From: JAUVXY01 sp964392345
GTDB lineage: Bacteria; Actinomycetota; Humimicrobiia; Humimicrobiales; Humimicrobiaceae
DNA length: 21,866 nucleotides
Assembly (NCBI GenBank): GCA_964392345.1
Contig: CAYMPQ010000024.1
Location: forward strand, 1 to 21,866
Reading direction: 5' to 3'
In this document: piece by piece, positions 8,314-16,872 of the stretch
Position numbering within the stretch: position 1 is the stretch's first letter
How the letters are laid out: every line of letters starts with the position of its first letter
Translations under genes and position numbers: made by a program
The notes under the pieces: model-generated
Databases searched by the model: none
What the model saw: only the letters and a program-made list of their open reading frames with translations
What the model was told of the DNA's origin: nothing

Positions 8314-8323
8314 TAATCCCTTA
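8289..8323 (+). repeat. Hairpin spanning the lysC stop codon
   Basis: TAAGGGATT (8289-8297) pairs perfectly with AATCCCTTA (8315-8323). An inner TATT/AATA pairing is possible. The lysC stop lies in the loop side. No T-run follows, so it is not a convincing terminator. It may be an mRNA processing or stability element between lysC and asd, or chance. Confidence 0.5.
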
Positions 8324-8376
8324 AGACTCATCTTGTGAAAAATAAATTAGGCGAAAATATAAAAACGGAGGGGTTT

Positions 8377-9387
8377 TTGCGTAAATATAATATAGCCATA
8401 GCAGGAGTAACCGGTGCTGTTGGGAAAGTTTTTCTTTCAATACTTGAAGAGCGCAGGTTTCCGGTAGGAAACCTTTTGCCGCTTGCCTCTCATCGCTCGG
8501 CAGGCAAGAAGGTATCTTTCAGCGGACAAGAATTGGAGATAAAGGAGCTTGGCAAAAATTCCTTTAAAAATATAGATATAGCATTATTTTCGGCAGGTGC
8601 TTCAATTTCTAAAGAATTTGCAAAATGTGCTGTAGAAAGTGGAGCGGTGGTTATTGATAACAGCAGCGCCTTCAGGATGAAAAAAGATGTTCCTCTTGTA
8701 GTCCCCGAGGTAAATGCTGATGATATTTTTTCACATAATGGCATTATAGCTAATCCGAACTGTTCAACTATTATAATGGTGGTTGCCCTAAAGCCTATTT
8801 ATGACATTTCACCAATAAAAAGGGTAATTGTTTCAACCTACCAGGCTGTTTCAGGTGCTGGGGCAGGCGGTATTGCAGAGCTGGAAGAACAAACAAGAAA
8901 AATAATATGTGAGAAAAGCGGCAGTGTCAGGTGTAAAACATTTCCTGTGCAGATTGCATTTAATGTAATCCCTCATATAGATATATTTTTAGATAATGGT
9001 TATACAAAGGAAGAAATGAAGATGGTGCATGAAACACAGAAAATATTTAATGATTACAGCATGAAAATTTCTGCAACTGCGGCCAGGGTGCCTGTTTTTA
9101 CTTCTCATTCAGAATCTTTAAGCATAGAGACAAAAGATGAGCTTTCTTTAGAGGCGGTAAGAGACGCACTGCATAAGGCAGATGGAATAAAACTGATGGA
9201 TGATTTTAAAAATGCTGTTTACCCTACAACCTTAAACTCTTCAAATAAGGATGATGTTTATGTTGGCAGGCTGAGAGAGGATATATCTTCGTCTAATGGC
9301 ATCAGTATGTGGGTAGTAGGTGATCAGCTAAGAAAAGGTGCCGCTCTAAATGCAATTCAAATTGCTGAGATACTGATTAAAGGATAG
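8377..9387 (+). CDS. asd: Aspartate-semialdehyde dehydrogenase
   Basis: A 336-residue NADPH enzyme reducing aspartyl phosphate to the semialdehyde, directly after aspartate kinase. GVTGAVG (10-16) is the nucleotide-binding loop. NPNCST contains the catalytic Cys129, QAVSGAGAGG is the family signature, and VPVFTSHSES carries the active-site His244. A TTG start at 8377 is chosen: GGAGGGG (8367-8373) precedes it closely, and the protein then begins MRKYNIAIAG, as family members do. The earlier GTG at 8335 would add 14 untypical residues and has no ribosome site. Gene order lysC-asd suggests one operon. Confidence 0.94.
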   Translation: MRKYNIAIAGVTGAVGKVFLSILEERRFPVGNLLPLASHRSAGKKVSFSGQELEIKELGKNSFKNIDIALFSAGASISKEFAKCAVESGAVVIDNSSAFRMKKDVPLVVPEVNADDIFSHNGIIANPNCSTIIMVVALKPIYDISPIKRVIVSTYQAVSGAGAGGIAELEEQTRKIICEKSGSVRCKTFPVQIAFNVIPHIDIFLDNGYTKEEMKMVHETQKIFNDYSMKISATAARVPVFTSHSESLSIETKDELSLEAVRDALHKADGIKLMDDFKNAVYPTTLNSSNKDDVYVGRLREDISSSNGISMWVVGDQLRKGAALNAIQIAEILIKG

Positions 9388-9399
9388 TAAAGTGTGATC

Positions 9400-10743
9400 T
9401 TAATCTTTGTTTTGTCTTAATTTGCTAATTTTTTTTAATCTGTCTATTAGCTCTTTTTCATATCCTCTTCCGGCAGGTGTATAGTATTTTTCCTTTAACA
9501 GTTTTTCCGGAAGATAGGACTGACTTGATACTCCTTCGTCATAGTCATGGTCGTATTTGTATCCTCTGGAGTATCCTATTTCTTTCATCAGCCTTGTGGG
9601 AGCATTTCTTATGTGATAGGGAACAGGCAGGGATCCAAATTTTTCTACATCATTTTTTACTTTTTTATATGTTGTGTAAAGTGAGTTGCTTTTTGGAGCA
9701 AGTGCAAGGTAAACCGCAGCTTCTATAATGGCAAGATATCCCTCAGGCGGGCCTATAAACTCAAAACTTTGTTTTGCTGCAATTGCAACCTGCATTGCAT
9801 TAGGGTCTGCAAGCCCTATGTCTTCAGAAGCAAATCTTACCATTCTTCTGATTATATATAGCGGATCCTCGCCGCCTTCCAACATCCTGATTGTCCAGTA
9901 GGCTGCTGCATCCGGGTCGCTTCCCCTCAGGCTTTTATGGAGGGCAGAAATTAAATTAAAGTGCTCCTCACCATGCTTATCATACATCAAAGCTCTTTTT
10001 TGGGTGATATTTTCAATTAGCTTAATATCCAGCAGCATCTCTGATAATTTTTCATTTTTATTAAACGAGTTTACGGCTAATTCCAGTATGTTATATGCTA
10101 CTCTTGCATCACCATCAGAATATTGTGCTATAAAACTTGTAGTTTTTTTGTCAATTTTTATATTATACTTACCAAAACCTCTTTCCTTGTCTGCAACAGC
10201 TCTGTTTAGAAGGATAACTATTTCATCAGCTGTAAGCTTGTTTAAAACAAATACCTTGCATCTTGAAAGGAGAGCTGAAATTACTTCAAATGATGGATTT
10301 TCAGTAGTTGAACCAATTAGAATTATTGTTCCATCTTCAACAAATGGTAAAAATGCATCCTGCTGTGCTTTATTAAAACGGTGAATTTCATCTACAAACA
10401 GCAGAGTTTTTTTATTGTGTTCTTTTTGTTCAAACCTTGCTATCTCCATAACTTCTTTTATTTGCTTAATGCCTGAAGTTACGGCAGAAAATGATATAAA
10501 TTTGCATCTGGTTTTATTTGCAATAATTTTAGCAAGTGTAGTTTTTCCACTGCCCGGAGGACCCCAAAAAATCATGGAACAAGGTTGGTCTTCAGCTATA
10601 ATTTTTTGCAGTATTTTACCTTTGCCCACAAGATGCTTCTGCCCGATGAATTCTTCCAGACTGGAAGGCCTCATTCTGTCAGCGAGCGGAGAGTAAGAAA
10701 AGAATTTTTTTTCTTTAGTTTCCAACTGGTCAAATAAAGTCAT
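9400..10743 (-). CDS. rarA: Replication-associated recombination protein A (AAA+ ATPase)
   Basis: A 447-residue clamp-loader-like ATPase of the RarA/MgsA/WHIP family, which acts at stalled replication forks. The N-terminal region RMRPSSLEEFIGQKHLVG is characteristic. Walker A is GPPGSGKT (61-68), Walker B FVDEIH (116-121), sensor 1 STTENP (145-150), and the Arg finger is near R161 in LLSRCKVF. The C-terminal half includes GSDPDAAAYWTIRMLEGGED and the PVPYHIRNAPT segment of the tetramerization region. AAAGG lies 7 bases before the ATG. It is 28 bp downstream of the yjbQ-like gene on the same strand and converges on asd with a 12-bp gap. It looks intact. Confidence 0.95.
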   Translation of the reverse strand: MTLFDQLETKEKKFFSYSPLADRMRPSSLEEFIGQKHLVGKGKILQKIIAEDQPCSMIFWGPPGSGKTTLAKIIANKTRCKFISFSAVTSGIKQIKEVMEIARFEQKEHNKKTLLFVDEIHRFNKAQQDAFLPFVEDGTIILIGSTTENPSFEVISALLSRCKVFVLNKLTADEIVILLNRAVADKERGFGKYNIKIDKKTTSFIAQYSDGDARVAYNILELAVNSFNKNEKLSEMLLDIKLIENITQKRALMYDKHGEEHFNLISALHKSLRGSDPDAAAYWTIRMLEGGEDPLYIIRRMVRFASEDIGLADPNAMQVAIAAKQSFEFIGPPEGYLAIIEAAVYLALAPKSNSLYTTYKKVKNDVEKFGSLPVPYHIRNAPTRLMKEIGYSRGYKYDHDYDEGVSSQSYLPEKLLKEKYYTPAGRGYEKELIDRLKKISKLRQNKD

Positions 10744-10771
10744 TGCAATGCCTTTACTGTGTATGGTTTAG

Positions 10772-11170
10772 TTATGTTTCTATAAACTTTATGTAAAGTT
10801 TTCTGTTCCTTGGTCCGTCAAATTCACAGAAAAATATGCCCTGCCAGGTTCCAAGGACTATCCTTCCTCCATCTACAATTAAATTTACTGATTGTCCAAC
10901 AACAGTTGATTTTATATGAGAGTCAGAATTGCCCTCAGCATGTGTGTATCCGCTGTGTGCCGGTACAAGGCTGTCTAATTTGTGAATAATATCAGCCTCA
11001 ACGGATGGATCAGCATTTTCATTAATAGTAATACCTGCTGTTGTATGAGGCACAAATAAAAGACAGGCTCCATCTTTAATACCGGACCCGAGAAGAAGGC
11101 TGTTTATTTTTAAAGTAATATCTACCATTTCTACTCTGCGGGAAGTTTTAACATCCAGAACCTTAAACAT
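10772..11170 (-). CDS. YjbQ/UPF0047 family protein
   Basis: A 132-residue protein of the YjbQ family, some members of which show weak thiamine-phosphate synthase activity. The physiological role is not settled. Conserved blocks are visible: FVPHTTAGITINENADPSVE (39-58) with His42, YTHAEGNSDSHIKS (75-88) with His77 and His85, and GTWQGIFFCEFDGPRNR (107-123). The histidines are the likely metal or phosphate ligands. GGAGGG sits 7 bases before the ATG at 11170. It is the first gene of a two-gene minus-strand unit with rarA. Confidence 0.9.
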   Translation of the reverse strand: MFKVLDVKTSRRVEMVDITLKINSLLLGSGIKDGACLLFVPHTTAGITINENADPSVEADIIHKLDSLVPAHSGYTHAEGNSDSHIKSTVVGQSVNLIVDGGRIVLGTWQGIFFCEFDGPRNRKLYIKFIET

Positions 11171-11478
11171 TGCTGCACCCTCCAGATTAATTTTAAAAAT
11201 TTAAATACTATTCAATCACATGTCAGCAGTTTTTCAAAGCATGTGGCCACAAGTGTTATTTTAATATAGTATTTTAGCAATTTCTTAAAAATTTTAAAAA
11301 TTAATCTTGTTTGTGATAATTGACATTTTATTTTGATTTCATAAACTGGTATTATATTTTAGCACTTCTAAAAATAGACATGCAATACCAACGATGGGCT
11401 ATTTGGAAAGTGGAGCATTGGAGAATATAATTTTTGGTCTATTATCCCTTGAATGAAAACATTGGAAGGAAATACAAA
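11171..11478. other. 308-bp divergent intergenic region
   Basis: This AT-rich gap separates the minus-strand yjbQ-rarA unit from the plus-strand kinase gene, so it should hold two promoters. For the plus strand the best candidate is an extended -10, TG-G-TATTAT (11347-11355). A perfect TTGACA occurs at 11320-11325, but the spacing of 24 bp to that -10 is too long. CACATG (11217-11222) and CATGTG (11240-11245) form a 6-bp inverted repeat. I see no coding sequence or RNA gene here. Confidence 0.6.
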
Positions 11479-12474
11479 ATGCCAGATAAAAAATTCAGCG
11501 TTGTAGGAATTGGAAATGCAATCGTTGATGTCATAGCAAATGTAGATGATGATTTTCTTGCAAAGCATAATATGAAAAAAGGAAGCATGCAGCTTGTTAG
11601 TGAGGATGAGGCAAGGCAGATTTATGGTGAAATTGATATTGTTAAAGAAATGTCTGGAGGTTCAGCCGCAAACACTATTGCAGGACTTGCTTCATTTGGC
11701 AGCAAGACTGCGTTTATAGGCAAAGTCAAAGATGACCCACTTGGAAACGTATTCGAAAGCGGCCTCAAAAGTCTTGGTGTAAATTGTAATATAAGAAAGG
11801 GAAAAGTTGGGATACCTACAGGGTATTGTGTTGTGCTGGTTACTCCTGACGTCCAAAGGACTATGAGCACATTTCTTGGAGCATCAGAAACTCTCGGACC
11901 TGATGATATTGATGAGGATGTTATTTCAGATTCAAGCATAACTTATCTGGAAGGTTATCTGTGGGGTGGTGCAGAGTCAAAAAAAGCATTTTTAAAAGCT
12001 ATAGAAATTTCCCATAAAAATGGCGGCAAAACTTCACTTAGCTTGTCAGATTTTTTATGTGTGAACTGCTACCGGGCAGAGTTTTTAGAGTTAGTTAAAA
12101 AAAATTACATAGATATTCTTTTTGCAAACGAGGATGAAATAAAATCCTTGTTTGGTGAAAAATCATTTATAGGCGCTGTGGAGAAATGCAGGGACATGAA
12201 AATTATATGTGTTCTGACAAGATCAGAAAAAGGTTCAGTAATTACATGCAATGGCAGCACGCATACTGTTGCAGCCCGCCCGCCTGCGGCACTTGTTGAC
12301 ACAACCGGTGCCGGTGATCTTTACGCAGCAGGATTTTTATATGGCTTAGCGAATGGCAAAGATCTTAGCACATGCGGCAGGATTGGGAGTATTGCTGCCT
12401 CTGAAGTTATAAGTCATTTTGGAGCACGTCCAGAAAAAGTACTTTCTGATTTAATAAATAAAAAAGTTTTTTAG
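11479..12474 (+). CDS. PfkB-family kinase, probable adenosine kinase
   Basis: A 331-residue ribokinase-fold kinase. The N-terminal VVGIGNAIVDVIA, GGSAANT (60-66), and the PfkB signature DTTGAGD (274-280) with catalytic Asp280 are all present. FIGKVKDDPLG and VVLVTPDVQRTMSTFLGAS resemble the alphaproteobacterial-type adenosine kinases more than fructose-phosphate kinases. It likely phosphorylates adenosine to AMP. The ATG at 11479 is preferred over upstream in-frame starts because GGAAGGA (11464-11470) lies 8 bases before it. The neighbouring methylthioadenosine phosphorylase and purC support a purine role. Another nucleoside or sugar substrate cannot be excluded. Confidence 0.85.
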   Translation: MPDKKFSVVGIGNAIVDVIANVDDDFLAKHNMKKGSMQLVSEDEARQIYGEIDIVKEMSGGSAANTIAGLASFGSKTAFIGKVKDDPLGNVFESGLKSLGVNCNIRKGKVGIPTGYCVVLVTPDVQRTMSTFLGASETLGPDDIDEDVISDSSITYLEGYLWGGAESKKAFLKAIEISHKNGGKTSLSLSDFLCVNCYRAEFLELVKKNYIDILFANEDEIKSLFGEKSFIGAVEKCRDMKIICVLTRSEKGSVITCNGSTHTVAARPPAALVDTTGAGDLYAAGFLYGLANGKDLSTCGRIGSIAASEVISHFGARPEKVLSDLINKKVF

Positions 12475-12604
12475 ACGCTGATTCAAACTGATAAAAAATT
12501 TTTAGCAGGCCGGACTGTTCTTTTTTGTAAAAAACAATTTTATTTTCATAGGTAAATGTTAAAATAGTTTACAGTTAATGGCACTTGTGACATGGGGGTA
12601 AGTT

Positions 12605-13129
12605 TTGTTAGATACTATACTGTGGTCGCTGGCAATTTTTACTGCGAGAATAGTTGATGTTAGCCTGGGCACTATAAGAGTGAACATGATAATAAGGAGA
12701 AAAAAAGCAATTGCCGCAACTATCGGCTTTTTTGAAGTAACTATCTTTATATCAGTCATAGCAAGAATAATCAGTGATTTTGGCAATATCTACGGCATAA
12801 TCGCATATGGAGCAGGGTTTGCAGCCGGGACGATTATTGGCATTATTATTTCAGAGAAGCTGTCAGGAAATCTTGTAAGTACAAATATTATTTCCAAAAA
12901 GTATAATGAGGCTATTAAAAGGATGCTTATAAAAGAAGGGTTCGGGATTACCTGCTACATGGGCACCGGCAAGGATGGAGAGGTAGAAATTATTAATGTT
13001 GTCTGCAAGCAGGCCAGTCTCCCAAAGTTAAACAGACTGGTTTGCAAAGAGGACCCAAATGTTTTTGTAATAAGCTATATGCTGGATAAAATACGCGGCG
13101 GTTTTATAAGAGGGCTAAAAAAGAAATAA
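12605..13129 (+). CDS. UPF0316 (DUF2179-type) membrane protein
   Basis: A 174-residue protein with about three hydrophobic segments in the first 95 residues, including the family pattern FTARIVDVSLGTIRV and a following FFEVTIFI helix. A cytoplasmic C-terminal domain (about 100-174) of the DUF2179 type follows, with GFGITCYMGTGKDGEVEI and the ending VFVISYMLDKIRGGF. The molecular function of this family is unknown; DUF2179 is suspected to bind a small ligand. It starts at TTG 12605, with GGGGG (12594-12598) 6 bases upstream. Its end is 18 bp before the next gene, suggesting co-transcription. Confidence 0.85.
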   Translation: MLDTILWSLAIFTARIVDVSLGTIRVNMIIRRKKAIAATIGFFEVTIFISVIARIISDFGNIYGIIAYGAGFAAGTIIGIIISEKLSGNLVSTNIISKKYNEAIKRMLIKEGFGITCYMGTGKDGEVEIINVVCKQASLPKLNRLVCKEDPNVFVISYMLDKIRGGFIRGLKKK

Positions 13130-13147
13130 ATACGAGAGAGGAGAGGC

Positions 13148-13957
13148 ATGAGAGGATTGCCAAAAGCTGATGTTGGAGTATTTGGAGGTTCGGGATTTTA
13201 TTCATTTTTAAAGGTAAAAGAAGAGTTTGATGTAAACACTCCTTACGGGAGGCCATCGGATAAGATAATATTAAGCGAACTCGATGGCATAAATGTTGCC
13301 TTTATTCCAAGACATGGGAAAAAACATGTACTTCCTCCTCATAAAATCAATTACAGGGCAAATGTTTATGCAATGAAAGAGCTTGGAGTCAAACATATTT
13401 TCGGACCATGCGCATCCGGAAGCCTGCAGCCTCATGTAAAACCGGGGCAGTTTGTAATATGCGACCAGTTTGTAGATAGAACAAAGGGGAGGATTGATAC
13501 TTTTTATGATGGCCCTAAAACCACTCATATGTCTATGGCTGAGCCATACTGTCCTGTTCTTAGAAATATTATAGCAGAGTGCGCTGATGAGCTTGGCATA
13601 ACATATCACAATAAAGGTACAGCGGTTATTATACAGGGGCCAAGATTTAGTACAAAGTCTGAGAGTAAATGGTTCTCCAGCCAGGGGTGGGAAGTTATAG
13701 GCATGACGCAGTATCCTGAATGTTATTTAGCCAGAGAACTGGAGATGTGTTATGTAAATATTTCACTTATAACAGACTACGATGTTGGACTTGAGGGCCG
13801 TCCCGAGATTAAAGCTGTAACGACCAAAGAAATAATTAAAATTTTTGAATTAAATATTGAAAAATTAAGAAATCTGCTTTTTATGGCAATCCCGAAGGTT
13901 CCGGAAAAGAGGGACTGTGTTTGCTCACATGCACTGAAAGAAGCTATCATCAACTAA
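13148..13957 (+). CDS. mtnP: S-methyl-5'-thioadenosine phosphorylase
   Basis: A 269-residue trimeric-type purine nucleoside phosphorylase homologue. It should split methylthioadenosine, the by-product of polyamine and SAM metabolism, into adenine and methylthioribose-1-phosphate. Seen: GVFGGSGFYSF at the start, the phosphate-binding RHGKKHVLPPHKINYRAN, GPCASGSLQPHVKPGQFV, HMSMAEPYCP, QGPRFSTKSE, the substrate motif GMTQYPE and SLITDYD. The Asp pair in TDYD and the C-x-C ending (RDCVCSHALKEAI) favour MTA over inosine or guanosine as substrate. A deaminated MTI substrate remains possible. GGAGAGG precedes ATG 13148. Confidence 0.92.
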   Translation: MRGLPKADVGVFGGSGFYSFLKVKEEFDVNTPYGRPSDKIILSELDGINVAFIPRHGKKHVLPPHKINYRANVYAMKELGVKHIFGPCASGSLQPHVKPGQFVICDQFVDRTKGRIDTFYDGPKTTHMSMAEPYCPVLRNIIAECADELGITYHNKGTAVIIQGPRFSTKSESKWFSSQGWEVIGMTQYPECYLARELEMCYVNISLITDYDVGLEGRPEIKAVTTKEIIKIFELNIEKLRNLLFMAIPKVPEKRDCVCSHALKEAIIN

Positions 13958-13971
13958 GGCAGGAGCTTTTA

Positions 13972-15135
13972 TTGAAGATTAAAATTTTAGTTGCATCAGA
14001 TAAATACAAAGGCAGCCTGCCGGCACTTGAAGTATGCAATGTCATAAAAGACACAATTAAAAAAATAGACAAAAATATAGAAGTAGTAGTAAGCCCAATG
14101 GCTGACGGGGGCGAAGGAACAGTAGAAACCCTGGTAGAAAGTGAAAAAGGCAGATATGTAAAATTGAATGTAACGGGTCCATTGGGAAAGCCTGTTGGCG
14201 CAAAGTTTGGGATAATCAGGGGGGATATTGCTGTAATTGAGATGGCTTCAGCATCAGGGCTCTGGCTCGTACCAGAAAAAAATAGAAATCCGATGGAAAC
14301 TACTACCTATGGAACAGGCCAGCTTATAAAAAAAGCTCTTGACATGGGGTGCAAAAAAGTAATAGTGGGAATAGGCGGCAGCGCAACCACTGATGGTGGA
14401 ATCGGTATGGCACAGGCTTTAGGAGTTAAGTTTTATGATGACAGAGGAAAAATTTTAGGATTTGGCGGCAAGCAGCTATTGAAGGTAAAAAAAATAGATA
14501 CGAGCAGTATTCATCCATCTGTTAAATCTGCCAGGTTTGATATTGCTTGTGATGTTGACAATCCCTTAACCGGCAAAGATGGCGCAGCTTATGTTTACAG
14601 TCCACAAAAGGGAGCAGATGAAAAAATGGTGGAAGAGCTGGACAGGGGTCTTGCTAATCTTGCTGAAGTAGTTAAGATGGACCTTGGAAAGGATATAAAA
14701 AATTTAAAGGGGGCAGGAGCAGCAGGTGGATTGGGAGCAGGATTTGCCGCATTTTTAAACGCAAAGCTGAGGACGGGTGCTGATATAGTGATTGATGCTA
14801 CAGGCCTGGATAAAAAGATAAAAGGAGCAGACCTTGTGATTACTGGCGAAGGAGCACTGGACAGGCAAACTTTTTTTGGGAAAAGTGCATACGGGGTTGC
14901 CATGCTTGCAAAAAAATACAATGTGCCTGTTATTACCATAAATGGCTCGGTGCTTATAAGCAGAGACGATATTAATGGTAAGAACTACAACTTGTTCAGT
15001 GGAAATTTTTCTATTATAAACAAACCAATGAATCTGGAAGATGCTATTAAAAATTCCAGGAAATTATTGGAAAATGCGACTGAGCAGTTAATTAGATTTT
15101 ATTTAACTGCCAGAGGAACTAAAAAACCGGGCTAA
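13972..15135 (+). CDS. Glycerate 2-kinase (GlxK/GarK type)
   Basis: A 387-residue enzyme of the GlxK/GarK glycerate-kinase family, making 2-phosphoglycerate from D-glycerate. Motifs: MKIKILVASDKYKGSLPA at the start, PMADGGEGTVE, IGGSATTDGGIGMAQALG, the glycine-rich GAGAAGGLGAGFAAF, and VITGEGALDRQTFFGKSAYG. The TTG at 13972 is chosen because AGGAG (13961-13965) is 6 bases upstream and the typical N-terminus starts there. A longer reading from 13921 would overlap mtnP and add unrelated residues. It lies 14 bp after mtnP, so probably in the same operon. The metabolic link to purine genes is not obvious. Confidence 0.92.
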   Translation: MKIKILVASDKYKGSLPALEVCNVIKDTIKKIDKNIEVVVSPMADGGEGTVETLVESEKGRYVKLNVTGPLGKPVGAKFGIIRGDIAVIEMASASGLWLVPEKNRNPMETTTYGTGQLIKKALDMGCKKVIVGIGGSATTDGGIGMAQALGVKFYDDRGKILGFGGKQLLKVKKIDTSSIHPSVKSARFDIACDVDNPLTGKDGAAYVYSPQKGADEKMVEELDRGLANLAEVVKMDLGKDIKNLKGAGAAGGLGAGFAAFLNAKLRTGADIVIDATGLDKKIKGADLVITGEGALDRQTFFGKSAYGVAMLAKKYNVPVITINGSVLISRDDINGKNYNLFSGNFSIINKPMNLEDAIKNSRKLLENATEQLIRFYLTARGTKKPG

Positions 15136-15180
15136 GCTGCTTAAGTAATCAAAATATAAAGTATAAAATTTGGAGGGCCT

Positions 15181-16074
15181 ATGAAATTAGTAGAAGAAGT
15201 AGAAATAGAAAATTTAAAGAAATTAAAAAGCGGGAAAGTAAGAGAAATGTTCACTCTTAATAATGAGATTCTAATAGTAACTACAGACAGGATATCTGCA
15301 TTTGATTTTATCTTACCTTCTTTGATTCCATTAAAAGGGATAATTTTAAATAAAATTTCTATCTTTTGGTTTCATTTTGTAAAAGATATTATAAACAATC
15401 ATTTAATTGAGACTGATTTTAACAAGTTTCCAAAGGTTTTAAGAAAATATAAAGACACTTTAAATTGCAGATCTGTTATTGTAAAAAAAGTAAAAATATT
15501 TCCTATAGAATGTGTTGTACGCGGGTATATAGCTGGTTCTGCATGGGAAGAATACAGAAGAAGCGGTCAAATTGGAGACTCAAAACTGTCACCCAACTTA
15601 AAAATGTGTGACAGGTTGCCTGAGCCTATTTTTACACCAACCACGAAGGAGATCTCCGGGCATGATGTTGTTATTACAATTAATAAAGCTAAAAAAATAT
15701 TTGGAGCCAGTGTGGTAGATTTTCTAATGAACAAAAGCATAGAGATATATCTTAAAGCTTCTGAATATGCTTTAAGGAGAGGGATAATAATTGCTGATAC
15801 CAAGTTTGAATTTGGCGCAGTTGGCAATGAGATAATTTTAGCAGATGAAGTGCTGACCCCGGATTCTTCAAGGTTCTGGCCGCTTGATGAATATGAACCC
15901 GGAAAGCAGCAGAATAGTTTTGACAAGCAATACGTAAGAGATTATCTTTTGGGCACCGATTGGGATAGAAAATCAGTTCCACCCAAACTTCCGCAATATG
16001 TTGTCAATAAAACTACAGACAGGTATGTGGCTGCTTATGAAAAATTAGTCGGAGAAAAATTTGAATACAGATAA
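15181..16074 (+). CDS. purC: Phosphoribosylaminoimidazole-succinocarboxamide synthase
   Basis: A 297-residue SAICAR synthase joining aspartate to CAIR in purine synthesis. It is of the longer form (near 300 residues, as in yeast Ade1) rather than the short bacterial form of about 240. Visible signatures: SGKVREMF, TTDRISAFDFILP, VVRGYIAGSAWEEYRRSG, LPEPIFTPTTKEISGHD, IIADTKFEFG and LADEVLTPDSSRFWP. GGAGG lies just before ATG 15181. The 45-bp gap from the glycerate kinase gene suggests the same transcript. It converges with the lipoprotein gene across 25 bp. Confidence 0.96.
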   Translation: MKLVEEVEIENLKKLKSGKVREMFTLNNEILIVTTDRISAFDFILPSLIPLKGIILNKISIFWFHFVKDIINNHLIETDFNKFPKVLRKYKDTLNCRSVIVKKVKIFPIECVVRGYIAGSAWEEYRRSGQIGDSKLSPNLKMCDRLPEPIFTPTTKEISGHDVVITINKAKKIFGASVVDFLMNKSIEIYLKASEYALRRGIIIADTKFEFGAVGNEIILADEVLTPDSSRFWPLDEYEPGKQQNSFDKQYVRDYLLGTDWDRKSVPPKLPQYVVNKTTDRYVAAYEKLVGEKFEYR

Positions 16075-16099
16075 GACAGATTTTCTGCTTGTAAGTATT

Positions 16100-16741
16100 T
16101 TATTCAGAGCAAGGTCCGAAATATGTAGCTCCTTCTATCATTTTAACCCCTTTTGAGGAAAACCAGAAATGTCCCTTAAGCTCCAGGTCTATTTGCAGTA
16201 CATAAATTCCTTCTTTTGCTATGTCATTTATCAATATCTCTACCACTGCAGTATCTCCTTGTTTCATGTCATCCGGGAGTGAAGTTCTGGCTGTGCTGTC
16301 ATACTCGGCATAATCTGATATATCTGGGCTCTGGCCATAATAATGATAACCGATCCTTACAATATTCTGGCCATCTTTTTTCCATGTGAAATCTGAAGTG
16401 TTGGTAATCTCAATTTTTATATAATTGTCACAATCTGTGCATAAATAATTTGGAATAAATCCTTTTAGTTCTGCTCCAGCATTTACGTTTTCATAATCTA
16501 TTATTTCTTCTTTGCTTTCTTCCAATGCTTTTACTGCTTCTTCTAATTCTTCAGATGTAATTTTTTTTGTTTCAGCCTCATCTTTGGCAGTGGAGGTACC
16601 GGCATCCCCAGGAGAACTGGCCGAGCATGATGAAAGCACTACAGTAAGAGATAAAAATAGGAAAGAAACCAATAGGAGACTAAAGGCAATTAGTTTCCTG
16701 GAGTATTGCTTTGTGGTAAAATTAGTGTTTTTCCGTATCAT
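16100..16741 (-). CDS. Lipoprotein with a C-terminal Ig-like domain
   Basis: A 213-residue predicted lipoprotein. The signal peptide (1-38) has a basic start, a hydrophobic stretch (17-36) and lipobox LSSC with Cys39. A Ser/Thr/Glu-rich linker (40-80) with a short coiled-coil-like acidic stretch follows. The C-terminal part (about 95-205) shows KIEITNTSDFTWKK, an IGYHYYG strand, a RTSLPDDMKQGDTAVVEI stretch, GIYVLQIDLELKGHFWF and a final VKMIEG. This pattern (tryptophan strand, Rt-x-LP, GxYxLxxDL, WF) resembles the NBR1-type/Ig-like accessory domain often found beside glycosyltransferase or cell-surface domains. The function is unknown. CTDC (residues 100-103) is a close Cys pair. AAGGGG lies about 12 bases before the ATG. 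Confidence 0.75.
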   Translation of the reverse strand: MIRKNTNFTTKQYSRKLIAFSLLLVSFLFLSLTVVLSSCSASSPGDAGTSTAKDEAETKKITSEELEEAVKALEESKEEIIDYENVNAGAELKGFIPNYLCTDCDNYIKIEITNTSDFTWKKDGQNIVRIGYHYYGQSPDISDYAEYDSTARTSLPDDMKQGDTAVVEILINDIAKEGIYVLQIDLELKGHFWFSSKGVKMIEGATYFGPCSE

Positions 16742-16837
16742 TTTTAATGATTCCCCTTGTTAAAATATTTATAAACGTTAATTCATTTTAAAATTTCTAA
16801 GGTATAAAAAGCTACATTATTTATTTTTTACTAAATG

Positions 16838-16872
16838 AACTAATTTATTATAAGTTAGTTTTATTTTTTTTT
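16838..16872 (+). terminator. Possible intrinsic terminator upstream of the DUF948 promoter
   Basis: AACTAA (16838-16843) and TTAGTT (16855-16860) form a 6-bp stem with an 11-base loop. TTATTTTTTTTTT follows. The T-run is strong but the stem is weak. No plus-strand gene ends nearby, so it could only stop readthrough from purC across the antisense lipoprotein gene. Confidence 0.3.

Noticed and set aside
12488..12550. Terminator after the PfkB kinase gene
   Set aside because: The AT palindrome (CTGATAAAAA/TTTTTAGCAG) has a mismatch and almost no loop, and the following T/A runs do not form a clean stem with a T-tract.
16512..16763. 83-codon plus-strand frame over the start of the lipoprotein gene
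   Set aside because: It mirrors the signal-peptide and linker region of the minus-strand gene; no domain or ribosome site supports it.
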